Both the position numbers and the translations under genes were made by a program. Source: Orychophragmus violaceus (taxonomy: Eukaryota > Streptophyta > Magnoliopsida > Brassicales > Brassicaceae). From it: a stretch of DNA of 64,000 nucleotides. The stretch spans positions 92,852,535 to 92,916,534 of the forward strand of contig CM058235.1 in NCBI GenBank assembly GCA_030180135.1, given 5' to 3'. The notes under the pieces are model-generated. The model was not told the DNA's origin. It saw nothing but the letters and a program-made list of their open reading frames with translations, and searched no databases. Every line of letters begins with the position of its first letter. Position 1 is the first letter of the stretch. This document shows positions 20,709-31,918 of the stretch, one piece after another.

Positions 20709-22378
20709 CTAGGTCGTTAGGTTTTTGCTGTTTGGATCATATTTAGGTTGTTTTAATGTTAAGAATCGAATTTGGCTTAAGAAATTTGATTAGAACTTGT
20801 AAAACCCTAATTATGAAATCGTTTGTTGACTGTCATGTTTTGTTATCAAACGATTTGTTATCAAACGTTTTTTTTTTCAAACGATTTTTATAATTAAGAA
20901 ATCGCTTGTTATCAAACGATTTGTATAATTAAGAAATCGAAAGTTGACCTTAGTGATTTGTATAATCGCTTGTGTGTTTTGTCTTTAGTTAATAACATGA
21001 TAGGTTGACTTTGTGAATCGATTTGTCTTCTTGTGTTCGCTTGTTGCTGAAGAATCGATTATTAATGTTATCAAAACAATTGAATCGTTTGAATGAAACG
21101 ATTTGGAAAAAGTCAAAATCATTTTGTCTTTAGTGAACATGAGGTTTCGATAATGATCAAAAGATTTGATTGTTTGTTATGATTTTTTTTTTTTTTTTGA
21201 ATCGAATATAAAAAAAAAAGGTCAATATCATTTTGTCCTTTTGTTATAGCATAAATCGATTAAGAAAAGTCAAATTCAATTATTGAATTTATTATGAATC
21301 GATTGATAATAAAGTTTTAATAATTATGGTTTAAGCGGTTAACCCAAAATCGCGGTTTGCTGGAAATTATTTAATACAATTGGTATTATTTAATTTCTGG
21401 TTAAACCGGATTTAAATTCAAAAAAAATTGAATTTTAACCTAAACCGAAGGCTGGTCTAAGTTTGATTTGGTTGGACCAAATAATTTAGAGCTGGTCTGG
21501 TTTAGTAAATAACCAGTTGGATTTAGTAGTTAATTTGGTCTTGGACCAGAATTAATGAACCGACTCGGTTATGTTAAATTATTGGGCCAATTGGAATTCT
21601 GTGGTCTTGGGCCAAGAATTGGGCCTATAATTTGTGACCCAACCGAAAACTTTAATAAAACATTAAATTAGAAAGCTTCTAATATTAGAAGTTTCTAATT
21701 TTGGCATGTTAGGAAATTTCTAAAAATAGTAAGTTTTCAAATATAGAAAGTTTCCATATTTAGTAAGTTACCTGAAATGGAAAGTTTCCCAAAATAGTAA
21801 TCTTCTATTTTTGGGAGGAAATCTATTGAAACCTAAAATCCTTAAAAACAATATCAAGCTTGGATGTCTTGCCCAATCTTGTCAGCTACTTAACGCTTAT
21901 TCAATTACAGATATGGCTTACAGTGTGAGGTGTCTGTTTTTGCGTAAGTAAAGTAGTATATAGTCACTAATTTTATTGGGAGTCCCAGACTTTAGTGATT
22001 ATTTGGCTATAAGAGATTGGTTTCCTTGACTGGGCCATCGGGAGTCCCGGGCCTTGAGACATCTGGTGTATTGGGCCTTGGGCCCAATTCACAACCGAGA
22101 GTTATTGGATATAACTAGCTGTGTGTATGCTTACCAAGTAAAGCTACTTCTGGGTGACGGCCAGTGGCCCACTTTGGATTTGGCTGAACATGGGTCTCGG
22201 AATCATTGCATTCTTATGAGGTTAAAAAAGGAAATTTTGAATGCAATGCGAGTTTTCTTATAAGTTATTAAGATTACTCTTTTATGAACTAAATAACTAA
22301 AACTCTATTTATCTCTAAATTTCAGTTAGGACTAGCACAAACAATCAAAACACTTTCTCGATCCGGTCTGTCCTTGAG
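20709..22378 (+). other. Long non-coding leader of Ins2 with internal repeats
   Basis: No gene in 1.67 kb. Around 20815-20945 a TTATCAAACGATTTGT-type motif repeats three or four times. Around 21668-21830 a (A/G)GAAA(C/G)TTTCTA-type motif repeats irregularly. The segment around 22020-22075 (TGGGCCATCGGGAGTCCCGGGCC) also occurs in the leader of element D on the other strand (about 41650-41680), which ties the two families together. Confidence 0.7.
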
Positions 22379-23218
22379 ATGGACAAACTGAACGGATCAA
22401 ATTTCTTGACTTGGTCGCGGAACCTGAGGCTAGTCCTCAGGCAGGAGAGAAAGGACTATGTCCTTGAAAGAGCTCTCCCCGTGAGGATCGGGTCCAATGC
22501 CTCTCATGCAGTATATGATGCTTGGAATAAGCATTATAATGATGCGGTAGATGTGCATGGTCTGATATTGGCTACCATGGACTCAGATTTGCTGAAGCAA
22601 TATGAGAACATGGAGTCGCCAATAGAGATGATCAGCAGCCTGAAATTGAAATTTCAGGAGCAGGTAAGAGTGGAGAGATACCAGTTGGTTAAGTCTCTCA
22701 CTAGCTGCAAGCTACCAAATGATCATCCAGTGAGTCCTCATGTCAGTAAAATGATGGGTTACATTGATAACCTGAGGAAACTGGATTATCCAGTTAGCCA
22801 AGAATTGGCAACTGAGATCATTCTGCAGTCACTGCCGTCAAGCTATGATAAGTTCAGAAGGAACTATATCAAGAAAGGCTTAACGAAGACGCTGACTGAA
22901 CTGCATGATATGCTCAAGACAGTTGAGCCAAACGTGAAGAGTACCCTGTATAATCTCATGAAGGAGAAGGGTAGGTTTACTAAACCTAATGCTGACAAGG
23001 GTGAAGACAAAGTTGTCCAGATTTTGAATCATGGCAAGCGTGTGTCTTCTGAGCCCGAGTCAGATACCTCTTACGTTGGTAAGTGCTGCTACTGTAAAGA
23101 GACTGGGCATTGGAAGAGAGATTGCACTAAATTCATGGAAGATTATGAGGAGTTGAAGTTGATGTATGAGACTACTTCCTCAGGTATTCATGTTATTACT
23201 TCAAGTTCTACCTTATAG
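22379..23218 (+). CDS. Copia gag of Ins2
   Basis: The 279-residue protein begins MDKLNGSNFLTWSRNLRLVL, a standard copia gag start. It continues with a UBN2-type gag region (LKLKFQEQVRVERYQLVKSL near 95, QSLPSSYDKFRRNYIKKGL near 155) and ends with a CCHC zinc knuckle CCYCKETGHWKRDC near residue 240. It would form the particle shell and bind RNA. The frame is open from ATG to a TAG at 23216-23218; related elements have Trp here, leading straight into protease (VLDTGCGTDIC follows in frame), so the stop is probably a Trp codon mutated to TAG that separates gag from pol. Confidence 0.85.
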   Translation: MDKLNGSNFLTWSRNLRLVLRQERKDYVLERALPVRIGSNASHAVYDAWNKHYNDAVDVHGLILATMDSDLLKQYENMESPIEMISSLKLKFQEQVRVERYQLVKSLTSCKLPNDHPVSPHVSKMMGYIDNLRKLDYPVSQELATEIILQSLPSSYDKFRRNYIKKGLTKTLTELHDMLKTVEPNVKSTLYNLMKEKGRFTKPNADKGEDKVVQILNHGKRVSSEPESDTSYVGKCCYCKETGHWKRDCTKFMEDYEELKLMYETTSSGIHVITSSSTL

Positions 23219-25560
23219 GTATTGGATACTGGTTGTGGCACTGATATTTGTTATAATATGCAGAGCCTAAGCAACAGTAGAACGTTGAAGGAAGGACAAG
23301 TGGAACTGCGTGTCTGGAAGGAGCTATGGATTGTTCCTCAGCCGTAGGGTTTTCACTTGTAGATGCCTTTGAGGCTTGGTTTTGTATTAAGTAATTGCTA
23401 CAATGTACCTGTTTTAAGCAGAGTTGTCTTTCATTTTCTTGTAAGAATTTGAATGTTTTTCATTTTGATAAAAGACAAGTTTTGTTCTTTTGATCTTAAT
23501 GAAATATTAATTGTAGCACCCTATTCAAGGAATGGGTTTTATATCTTAAACCAAAGAGTGCCTAAATGTAACATAAATACCGAATTGGTTTAAATCTGAT
23601 GAATTAAACCTGATTTTTCTTGGCGTAAATGTTTTGGTCACATAGAGTAAGTCGGATTCAGAAACCCCATAGTTATGGACTTTTGGGCTCATTTGATCGG
23701 ATATCTTATGAGACTTGAATTCTGCTTACTGGACCAAAAGACAAAGGGCCCATCTTAGCCGAGCTAGAGAAAGGCCCAAAGGCTTATTGGACCTTGAACA
23801 TACTCATGTATGTGGCCCGATGAGCAGTAATGCCAGAGAAAATTTCCTGTACTTCATAGTCTCTACTGATTACTTCAGTGAGTATGACTGTGTTCATTTG
23901 ATGAGACACGAGTCAGAATTCTTTGAAATGGTCGAAAGAGTTCCAGAATGAGGTATAGAATCTGAGTGACAGAAGTATTGAGACTCTGGATTAGATCACG
24001 AGTGAGAATACTTAAGTCATTGATGGTGTGATCATCTGAATGATTGTGAAGTCGTTTCACAGCTCATTTCTCCTGAAAACCTAGAGGTGTTTCTGTGAGA
24101 AAGAATCAGATCTTAATAGAAATGATTAAAGATGAGTCACACGAATCTTTCATGATATTCTTTAAGAATAACGCTCTAATATCTAAGTTTACGCTGAAAT
24201 AGTTCTACCAATATCAGTTGAAAGACACCACTTAAATGTGGACTGGAAATAATCCAAATTCGTCTTTACTGAGTATTTGTAGTTGTGCTACTTCGCTGGT
24301 TGTCCTAGGGAAACCAAGGCTTGTTACTTTTACGTCCATTCCGAAAACGAGGTTAGTTTGTTCGGAATTCTGTTTTCTAAGAGGGAAGTTACTTTCCAAG
24401 AAGAACAGTGGGAGTAAAAGTATAACTCGAAGAAATTCGAGAAATACAGGAGGCTGCTCAACCTGTTGAGGGAGAGCAGCGGATGGATTTACAGATTTAT
24501 GTAGAATCTACACCTGTAGAGCCTGAAGTTCGCAGATCTAAATGAATTCGTCACTAATCCGAGAGTGATTTCTCGTGATTAATTGCCATGATCTGATGAT
24601 CATTGAAAGTGACGAACCTGCGAAATTCACAGAAGCGAAAGTGAGCCCGGACTCCGAAAAATTACACTGTGTGTAAGTTAGCTTCATCGATCCATTCATG
24701 GATGGAAGCAAACATATCGGAGTTGGAATCTTCGTTCTGTTGAAGTAGTCAAGGTTTTGACTTGAACAGGAACGAAGTGGAACTGTGCGTTTACTAAAAG
24801 ATAAGTGGGAGCAATGTTGCATTTCTCATAGTGTATGTCGATGACATACTGATTCTCGGAAATAACGTTCCAATGCTGCAGTCGGTAAAGGACTGGCTTG
24901 GGAGTTTTTTTTATGATTGACATGGGTAAAGCCACGTATGTTCTTGGATTTTGGATCTAAAGATAGAGATCCAAAATAGCTGGTAGGACAAAGTCAGGAT
25001 TCTTATATTGACAAAGTCCTACACGTTTTCAGCATTCCAAGAAGGGTTTTGTGCCAATGTCACATGGCATTACATTAAGCAAGAAACAGTATCCTACGAT
25101 ATCTGCTGAGCTTGAATGCATGGATGAGATTCCATATGCGTCGGCAATTGGATCTATCATGTATGCCATGACACGTACTTGTTTTGATGTTGCTTTAATG
25201 TTAAGCAAGACAAGTAAAGACCAGTCAAATCCAGCAAAGAATCACTGGATTGACGTAATGAATATCCTCAAGTATTTGGAAAATACTTAGGATAAGTTCT
25301 TGATTTACGGAGAAAGTGAGGTGCTACAAGTCGGTAGAGTCTGAAAGGCAAGTTACCAACAGACAAAGATGATTTCCGGTCACAGTCCGGTTATATCTTG
25401 TGTCTGTCTGGCGGTGCAAGGCACTGTTGCTGACTCCATGACTTAAGCTGAACATTTCGCAGCTTGGATAGCGGCGAAAGAGGTTGTTTGGATAGAAAAG
25501 TTCATCACTGAACTTGATGTGGCTAGCTGCACATCTGAGATCCAAACACATTGAGGGTAG
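23219..25560 (+). pseudogene. Ins2 pol remnants
   Basis: Fragments in family order, broken by stops, frameshifts and deletions: protease motif DTGCGTDIC (from about 23222); integrase piece HTHVCGPMSSNARENF-YFIVSTDYFSEYD (about 23780-23950); integrase C-terminal piece with CPRETKACYFYVHSENEV (about 24290-24365); RT tail with YVDDILILGNNVPML (about 24835-24890); then a PYASAIGSIMYAMTRT segment (25051-25290) and RNase H traces to 25560. No functional enzyme can come from this copy. Confidence 0.8.
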
Positions 25561-26580
25561 GTGTTACCTATTCCGTGAGATAAATGACAGAGGTGTTAAG
25601 TAGATCAGCAAGTTTCAACGAATTAGAACGTTGCTAATCTATTAACGAAGCCACTCCTTAGGCCTAAGCACGAGTCGTGGACTGTTGCTGTAGGATAAGT
25701 GAAATTAAGATGTAGTCTTAATTTCAGTGGGAGTTTGTAAAGGGCTTTATTTAGTTGTTTTGAAAGGTTCGTGTAAACATAATATTTTATGTTTATGAAA
25801 TCTATGATTTCTGGATTATTTTAACTGTGATATAAATAATCGTTCCAAAATGATTCATGTCATTATATATGGGCCATCGAAGTACATGAGTAGACTTGAT
25901 CCTGAAACCCCATATTTAACGAAATGACATAAATCATAGTGTCCATAGTCGAAGGTTGTTGAAATTGGAACACCAACAACCACTTAAGACTAGATTGTGT
26001 TGAGACTTATGACCAAGTTTCGAGGGGTCATAGATGCGCGGCATCAAAGTCGACACATAGGTATATGTAGGGGAGCATATGACCGGACATGGCCCGCTGA
26101 TGAGAACTCTACAAGATATTAATATCTGTGTCATGAGAGGTTCTCATATACGACTATAGAGTATAGTCCTTAGACCTGAGTTCGCATGCATGTGGCTGCA
26201 CATGGAGTGATGCGCTTTGATCATTGTCTAACGCTGTTTCGTAACTGGGAGCTATAAGGACCTTGGTTGGGTGTATTATAAAGTGTGTAGTTCATAGTGA
26301 TGGAACAAGATGGGATTTGTCCCTGCCGTTTAACGGAGGTAATATCTCTAGGCCAATCGGAGACTTGATAGCTGGTAAGAGAGTGGCCACTCCCAAACGG
26401 ACTTGCCCAAGTCGTTTGCATTGTCAGTATCAAATCTGTTCCGATAAACATGGTCTGGCTATATAAGGATGACACGCATCTTGCCTTATGCCAGATCGAG
26501 ATATTGAGACAAAAGGATTAGGGAATGTAGGATTCCAGTACAATCGGGAGATTGTTGGGAATGTCATGTGTAGGATTCCA
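25561..26580 (+). other. Ins2 3' non-coding region
   Basis: No gene. It contains a sequence similar (reverse orientation) to the stretch next to the D polypurine tract at 39400-40250, and a false start of the 3' LTR at 26540-26562 (polypurine-like CAATCGGGAGAT followed by TGTTGGGAATGTC), a 45-bp duplication of the real junction. Confidence 0.6.
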
Positions 26581-26595
26581 GTACAAGTGGGAGAT
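26581..26595 (+). other. Ins2 polypurine tract
   Basis: GTACAAGTGGGAGAT directly before the 3' LTR at 26596. Confidence 0.85.
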
Positions 26596-27243
26596 TGTTG
26601 GGAATGTCCTGAAATCTACCGTACTATCTCTAGAAAGTATGATAAGTGTCGAGATCAGACATAAGTCATAAATACTGGGTGATCATGATGACTTGCTAGA
26701 GCCCGCTCATGATCTATAAGTTTAGGACTTATTACCAGTATTGTATGATCCCTAAGGGTCACACACCATAGCTAACGGGAAAGTTAACATGGAATTAATA
26801 CAGTAAGATGCAAGGCATTTACTGTATTTGTACAGAGAATTGGGCCAGACAAAAGACAGTCTTTTGTCTGATTTGGGCCTTGGGCCCAAAAGCCTTATGA
26901 GCCATTAGTTTAATTACTTGGGCCCATATAAGGAAGAAAAGAGGCGCAGGAAGCCCTAAGGCTTATGCCTCTGCGATTTTCATAGCCACTCTTCCTCTCT
27001 CTCTCTCTGTTGTTCCGACTTGGTCTAGCAGCCTGATCCGAAGCTTGTAAGCATGTGGATACCTGAGGAGGAGCCGGTAATCATCAGCTCTTGCAGATCT
27101 CGATATTCCATTGATTAATCCGCTGCAATCATAAGGTAATGATCCTGATCTGTTTATGATTCAACTGCAATCACCTAGATCCTAGGTGATTATGTGCTAG
27201 GATGTAACCTGACAATTACACCATGAATGCACATAATCTAACA
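26596..27243 (+). repeat. Ins2 3' LTR (648 bp)
   Basis: Matches 20050-20695 except for about four substitutions (two adjacent to TTTTCA near 26983, one in AAGCATGTGG, one in CCTGACAATT) and an additional CT unit. Confidence 0.92.
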
Positions 27244-27465
27244 CCTCCTCCAATACTGATGCTAAGCCTTGAATCTCTAGCTGTCCTAGAAGCTTGTATT
27301 TCCACATACCAAAATCTTCTTTCCCATCAAACTTATCCATCTCAAATTTTCCTCGTGTAGGTTCCGTGGCTGAATCTTCCGTGCCGTGAATATGGTTTAT
27401 ATTCACGCTTGTTCCTGCTATCACTATAACCCTTGCTCCTTCCTCCTGGAAGCTCTGATACCACT
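27244..27465 (-). mobile_element. First copia interior, 5' end with primer site
   Basis: Starts with the Ins2 duplication CCTCC. It contains the gag N-terminus on the minus strand (FEMDKFDGKEDFGMWKYKL, 27249-27424). GCTCTGATACCA at 27452-27463 is the complement of the tRNA-Met primer site TGGTATCAGAGC. Confidence 0.88.
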
Positions 27466-29368
27466 TGTTGATATTTAAACTTTAACTTAGCACTTATAGG
27501 TTATATGATATTTGAGATGTGTTTGTTTTTTATGCAGGAAATAATAAACGACACAAGAATTTGGTTACCCTGTGTTCACCAATTGGCTACGTCACAGGGG
27601 TGAGGTCACAATCTCACAAGATGCACTATATCGTTTTGAATACAAAAGAAAAGATAAGTTCCTCCTACTACCAACTTATCTATCTATCAAAACTTGCACC
27701 TAAGAAAACTTCTCTAAAGAATCTATTAGCTCTAGAAACTAGGTGTTTCTCTAGCTCTGTATTCCTTAGCTCTCTTAACTCTCTCCTTAGCTCACGCTTG
27801 CACAGCCTGTTTCTTAATGCACTCGTAGTTCTGATCTTCTTATTGTATCTCATGTAGTTATTAGGTTTATGTGTTATATCTTTATATACAAAAATATAAC
27901 AACCCTAATTACCACCGTCTTGTGTTTCAGGTTTAGAAGACTTCAAACATCAGCTGGGCTTCATCTGTAGCTGGCCCACTTTGAACATCTGATGGAATCC
28001 AGATGAGCTTCTTATTCATCTGAGCCCACTGCATGACACAGACAATTAGGCCCATTTATCAACAAATCTCCCCTTGGGCCAATTATCCTTTTCAGACGGA
28101 AAAAAATAGGGAGCCTAATTTTTTTTCCGCGTGCTGTCTTTCTCTTTCCGGCTGCGCTTCCCATGGCGAGAGAAGTGGCGATTTGAAGACGATCCGAGCT
28201 TCCTCCGTAGATCCAATCCTTTTCTTTCTTATGCGAGCTCAGTCGATCATCAGGTAAGCTCGATCTTCTTTCTCTTTACCTTTGTTCTTTGTTGAATCGC
28301 CTTTCTCAGATACTTATAACCTTTGTATGTTCGAGTTTGAACATGAAAGTTATGAAGATCCTTGTTTCCGACAATCAATCCATCAGATAAGTTCAAGAGA
28401 GCTCATCTCTTTCATTTATCTTCAATCGATTTATCTTTCTTTAACCCTTTAACCTTTCTCTTCTTCTAGATACATGCATGTCTCGGGTGAGACTTTTCCT
28501 TGTTGTCTCTGACCCAAGAGAACTCAGATAAGTCTTAGAACCTTCTTCTACTTTGTTTATCTGATGTCGGTTTGGATTATGATCTGGAACATTTTAATGA
28601 CTTCCTTATCAATCTGGTTTCAGATCGGTTGCTGATTTGGAGTAGCTCATAACTTATGTTACTCCAATCTGATGAAGATGAGTCTTTGTTTTAACTTTTG
28701 TTTTCCTGTCGATTAGCTTCTCTTGACTAACTTGGTTTCTTTTCCTGTCTTGTAGGTCCAACGAACCTGGGAAGTCGCTTCCAATGCTTTACACCTCCCC
28801 CTCGAATCGGGCTCCGGTAACATAGGTAAGCTTCTTCTCTAATCTGCTCCTAATGACCCTTTCACATGAGTATAAACTTCCTTAGTCTTAAGCTTGGGTT
28901 GATCGTATTTCATTGTCACAAGTGATCTCTGCTCCATATTCTTAGATCTGTTTGACTCAGTCCTAAGTGATTGATGTCTTCTGGTACATGTTTGAACTTG
29001 TATATATGGTGTCCTTGTTTAGTCATATAGCGACCTTGATCTGTTTTTGACAAGTTTTTACTCGTTCTCTTGACAGTATTCCATCCATGATGAGTATCCT
29101 TGATTAAGCTTATAAGCTAAGTACAAAACCATTCACTTTGTTTTGTATTTACTTTTCTTCTAAGACCTGATCATCTAATACGATGTTTGATCTTTGACAG
29201 GCTTCTTTCCGGTACTGATCTCGACTCAAATTCTTGTGAATTTCAATCATAAACATGATAAGTTCCTACTTCTGCATCACTTCTGAACACACTTTCAAGT
29301 TCCTTGGATAATATCTATTAACACTCGCTCTTTTCTTTTCAGGTACCAATTGACAGTGTTCTGTGTCA
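27466..29368 (-). repeat. Copia array LTR 2 (1903 bp)
   Basis: Shared by the two interiors: it is the 5' LTR of the first and the 3' LTR of the second. Same ends as LTR 1, with scattered substitutions. A 112-codon plus-strand frame (27519-27857) lies in it, as in LTRs 1 and 3. Confidence 0.9.
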
Positions 29369-29493
29369 AGTGATACTCCACCTAGAACTGAAGACTTCTC
29401 TTCAGACCCATATATACTCGCAGGTAACACATTCCTTTCTGCTTAATCAGTTAGTCTATGTCAAAAAACTAACAGGAAGTAGAATAACTGATC

Positions 29494-29817
29494 TTACTCT
29501 TCTTCTCTGTTTGCGAGGTGTTCTTTTGACCTTTGGGACTCTCTTTTGACTGAACCTGATAGCAAGTGAGTTCCATTGTGAACTCCTGATCCTTTCTTGA
29601 CCATGACAGCTTCAACTTCCCTTGGTAAGCTCCTAGATTCCTTCAAATCTCTTGAGCCGTGAAGTACTGTTTCTTCTTTTATTGTTTGAGTTTCATCTGT
29701 ATTACTTTTGAACCTGTTTATGCTCCTAGGTCCCTTAGTAGATGAAACACTAGCATAGTTTCTCCTTAGCTTGCCAATGTCTTCTGCTCTTGATCTTATG
29801 CTTATGATCCTTAGCAT
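29494..29817 (-). CDS. Copia interior frame of unknown function, second copy
   Basis: 107 codons, basic and Ser-rich with SRDLKESRSLPREV in the middle. It is the counterpart of 10578-10859. A 3-bp insertion keeps the frame (SGVHNGT against SVHNGT), and it extends to a Glu-rich end. No domain recognised. Confidence 0.3.
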   Translation of the reverse strand: MLRIISIRSRAEDIGKLRRNYASVSSTKGPRSINRFKSNTDETQTIKEETVLHGSRDLKESRSLPREVEAVMVKKGSGVHNGTHLLSGSVKRESQRSKEHLANREEE

Positions 29818-30094
29818 GTTACTTGAGTTTAAACCAACATCTTTCTTCCTGGTTTCTCTACGGTCAATTTTCCAAAAGTCATCTCCATTTGACTTTATGA
29901 TTGTTTTTTCAGCTTACGTAATTGATATCTCTGCGTCTTGCCTCTAATACTCACATGTAACTCTCCTAACTCCTTACATATTTGAGTTCTTCCATTATTG
30001 CTTAATAGTAATAACCAGAAACTGTCATGTTTCTTTTTTTGTCTCTGCGAGCTTGAGACTTCAATAGTGGAGTTACCTGGAGCTGCTTTCAGTC

Positions 30095-30519
30095 TTAGGC
30101 GATGTTGCAGTATACCTGAAGATTCTTTTCAGGTACTTCCTTAGTCACATCATCCGCTGATATTTTACTTGTCTGGATTTTAGATAGTGTCGTAGCTCCA
30201 TCTCCAAATATCCCCATGCTTAATATCTTTGAAACTTTTCCCAAAGCTTCCTTCTTAGGTTCTTTGTTCAGAGTCTCATTTTCTATAGCATTCACCCAAT
30301 GATTGCTTCCACAGCCTCTTCTTTAAGCTCTTTTCTGCCTATCTCTTCTGTCGTAGCCTTAGCATAGGCCTCAGGATCAAAATTTCCTTCTTCTTCACAC
30401 TTAAACTCTTTCGAATTTTCTGATTTTTTTGTTGAAGAGTCTTTACCTTGAGCTGATGAATATCTTAATTCAAAACCATATGGAGTAGGTCCTTGAATTA
30501 GATTCTCGCTGAATCTCAC
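30095..30519 (-). pseudogene. Unrecognised region replacing integrase/RT
   Basis: Two overlapping frames, Glu/Lys-rich (KCEEEGNFDPEAYAKATTEE; EVPEKNLQVYCNIA), follow the gag-pre-integrase part. The first interior has the same stretch at 18400-18870 with its own disruptions. It may derive from the integrase-RT linker of a longer copia or from captured sequence. Confidence 0.35.
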
Positions 30520-30555
30520 TTTCTTAGACTTCTTTTCTCTCGCTTATTTTTCCTC

Positions 30556-30765
30556 CTAAGAATCGATTTCCACATTCTTCGCAACTTTGCCTTGTAGATA
30601 ATAAAGCCCTTCATGATACTTTCCAGATATCACTTTCTTATTACCCTTGTAGAATCGAACCATAAAGTTACTTCCCTCATATCTGCAACCTGACGTTTCT
30701 AGCATCCCGTATGAAATCAGATTCATGCTTACTTCAGGCATGTATTTCACATCCTTGAGTATCAC
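30556..30765 (-). pseudogene. Gag-pre-integrase region, second interior
   Basis: ILKDVKYMPEVSMNLISYG and KYHEGLYYLQGKV identify the domain; integrase does not follow. Confidence 0.7.
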
Positions 30766-30783
30766 TTCAGAACCGTCTGTGTT

Positions 30784-31212
30784 CTAAATCTGAATCTTTC
30801 CCATTCCTTTGATGTTTCCATAAGTGTTGTTAGCCATAAGAACCCTTCCCCCATCGTACTCCTTGAAGTCAAATAAGACTTCTTTGTCTGATGTACTATG
30901 GTATGAAGAACCCGAGTCCATCACCCAATTCTTCATTGTCTCTTGATTGCTTACACTCAACACTATAGGTTGTGTAGGTGTTGTTGCAATATTTGTAGAA
31001 TCTTTGTTTCTATTTCTCTGAGGGCATTCCTTTTTCCAGTGTCTTTCATCTCCACATATGAAACAATCACTCTGATTTTTTCTTGTTGAATCTCGGTTTT
31101 GAGTTAGACATGTAGTCTCTTGACTTTGATCTCCCTCTGTCATTACTCTTCTGAGATATGTTATTTGTTCTTCCCCTTGATTCAACCTATAATCCTTCAG
31201 AGTTAGATCCAA
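30784..31212 (-). pseudogene. CCHC knuckle and protease, second interior
   Basis: Zinc knuckle CFICGDERHWKKEC and protease active site WVMDSGSSYH, as in the first interior. Phase differs from gag, with the same A-run (AAGAAAAAATC) at the switch point. The frame ends at a TAG before the gag-pre-integrase part. Confidence 0.78.
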
Positions 31213-31917
31213 ATTTGTTCAAAAGCCCCTTCTGCTTCAGCTCTATCTCTTTGGAATATGCAGAAGTGACTACCTCATGAACTTTTAGAGTCTTTTTTCT
31301 TGTACCATACTTAAGAGTATGTACAAGAGGCTCAAAGGGTGGTGGCAAGCTGGTAAGAAGCTGTTTAGCCTGGTCTTCATCACTCACATTAATGTTTAGG
31401 CTAGCCAAATCTGCTATTAGCTTAAGAAAGCTGTCTAAGTTCTCTTCTATACTTTTGCCTTCATCCATCTTAGAGCTAGCAAACTGTTGCTTAAGATAGA
31501 TCCTGTTAGGAAGTGACTTGGTCTGATAATCCCTTTCTAGAGCCGTCCACATCTGCAAAGTTGTGTCTTTACTCTAGTGTCACTAAGACACGTTCCAAGT
31601 AGATTCTTTACTCTAGTGTCTCTAGCAACCTTGAGAAAATAAATCTTTGGTTTCTCTCCCTCTTCTAGCTTAGTAGATTCATCAAACAATGTAGCACCCT
31701 CCTCCAATACTAATGCTAAGCCTTGAATCTCTAGCTGTCCTAGAAGATTGTATTTCCACATACCAAAATCTCCTTTCCCATCAAACTTATCCATCTCAAA
31801 ATTTCCTCGTGTAGGTTCCGTGGCTGAATCTGCCGTGCCGTGAATATGGTTTATATTCACGCTTGTTCTGCTATCACTATAACCCTTGCTCCTTCCTCCT
31901 GGAAGCTCTGATACCAC
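31187..31917 (-). pseudogene. Gag of second copia interior
   Basis: The N-terminal frame (31537-31917) includes FEMDKFDGKGDFGMWKYNL and DESTKLEEGEKPKIYF. The central UBN2-type part (31187-31558) has LDSFLKLIADLASLNI and LLTSLPPPFEPL. Between them about 30 bp were replaced by a short duplication of a neighbouring sequence (GTCTTTACTCTAGTGTC twice, 31563-31624), which shifts the frame. A TAG follows NSEGL, so the Arg/Ser tail is lost. Confidence 0.75.
31905..31916 (-). other. Primer-binding site of second copia interior
   Basis: GCTCTGATACCA on the plus strand, TGGTATCAGAGC in element orientation, two bases from LTR 3. Confidence 0.9.
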
Positions 31918-31918
31918 T

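Larger units (their letters stand above)
20045..27248 (+). mobile_element. Copia element 'Ins2', young, gag plus broken pol
   Basis: A 7.2-kb plus-strand copia flanked by the target duplication CCTCC (20045-20049, 27244-27248) inside the copia gag gene. LTRs are 20050-20695 and 26596-27243. They differ by about four substitutions and one CT unit, so about 99.4% identical. The primer site at 20697 is tRNA-Met type. Only gag is long and open; pol is a series of fragments. The family is shared with elements D and G. Confidence 0.92.
29369..31918 (-). mobile_element. Second copia interior, uninterrupted (2550 bp)
   Basis: Gives the intact layout of this family in element order: primer site 31905-31916, gag, CCHC/protease, gag-pre-integrase, an unrecognised region, then the 3' LTR at 29368. 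RT, RNase H and integrase are lacking in both interiors, and both interiors have nearly the same length, so the array is built of an already deleted, non-autonomous copia. Confidence 0.88.
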
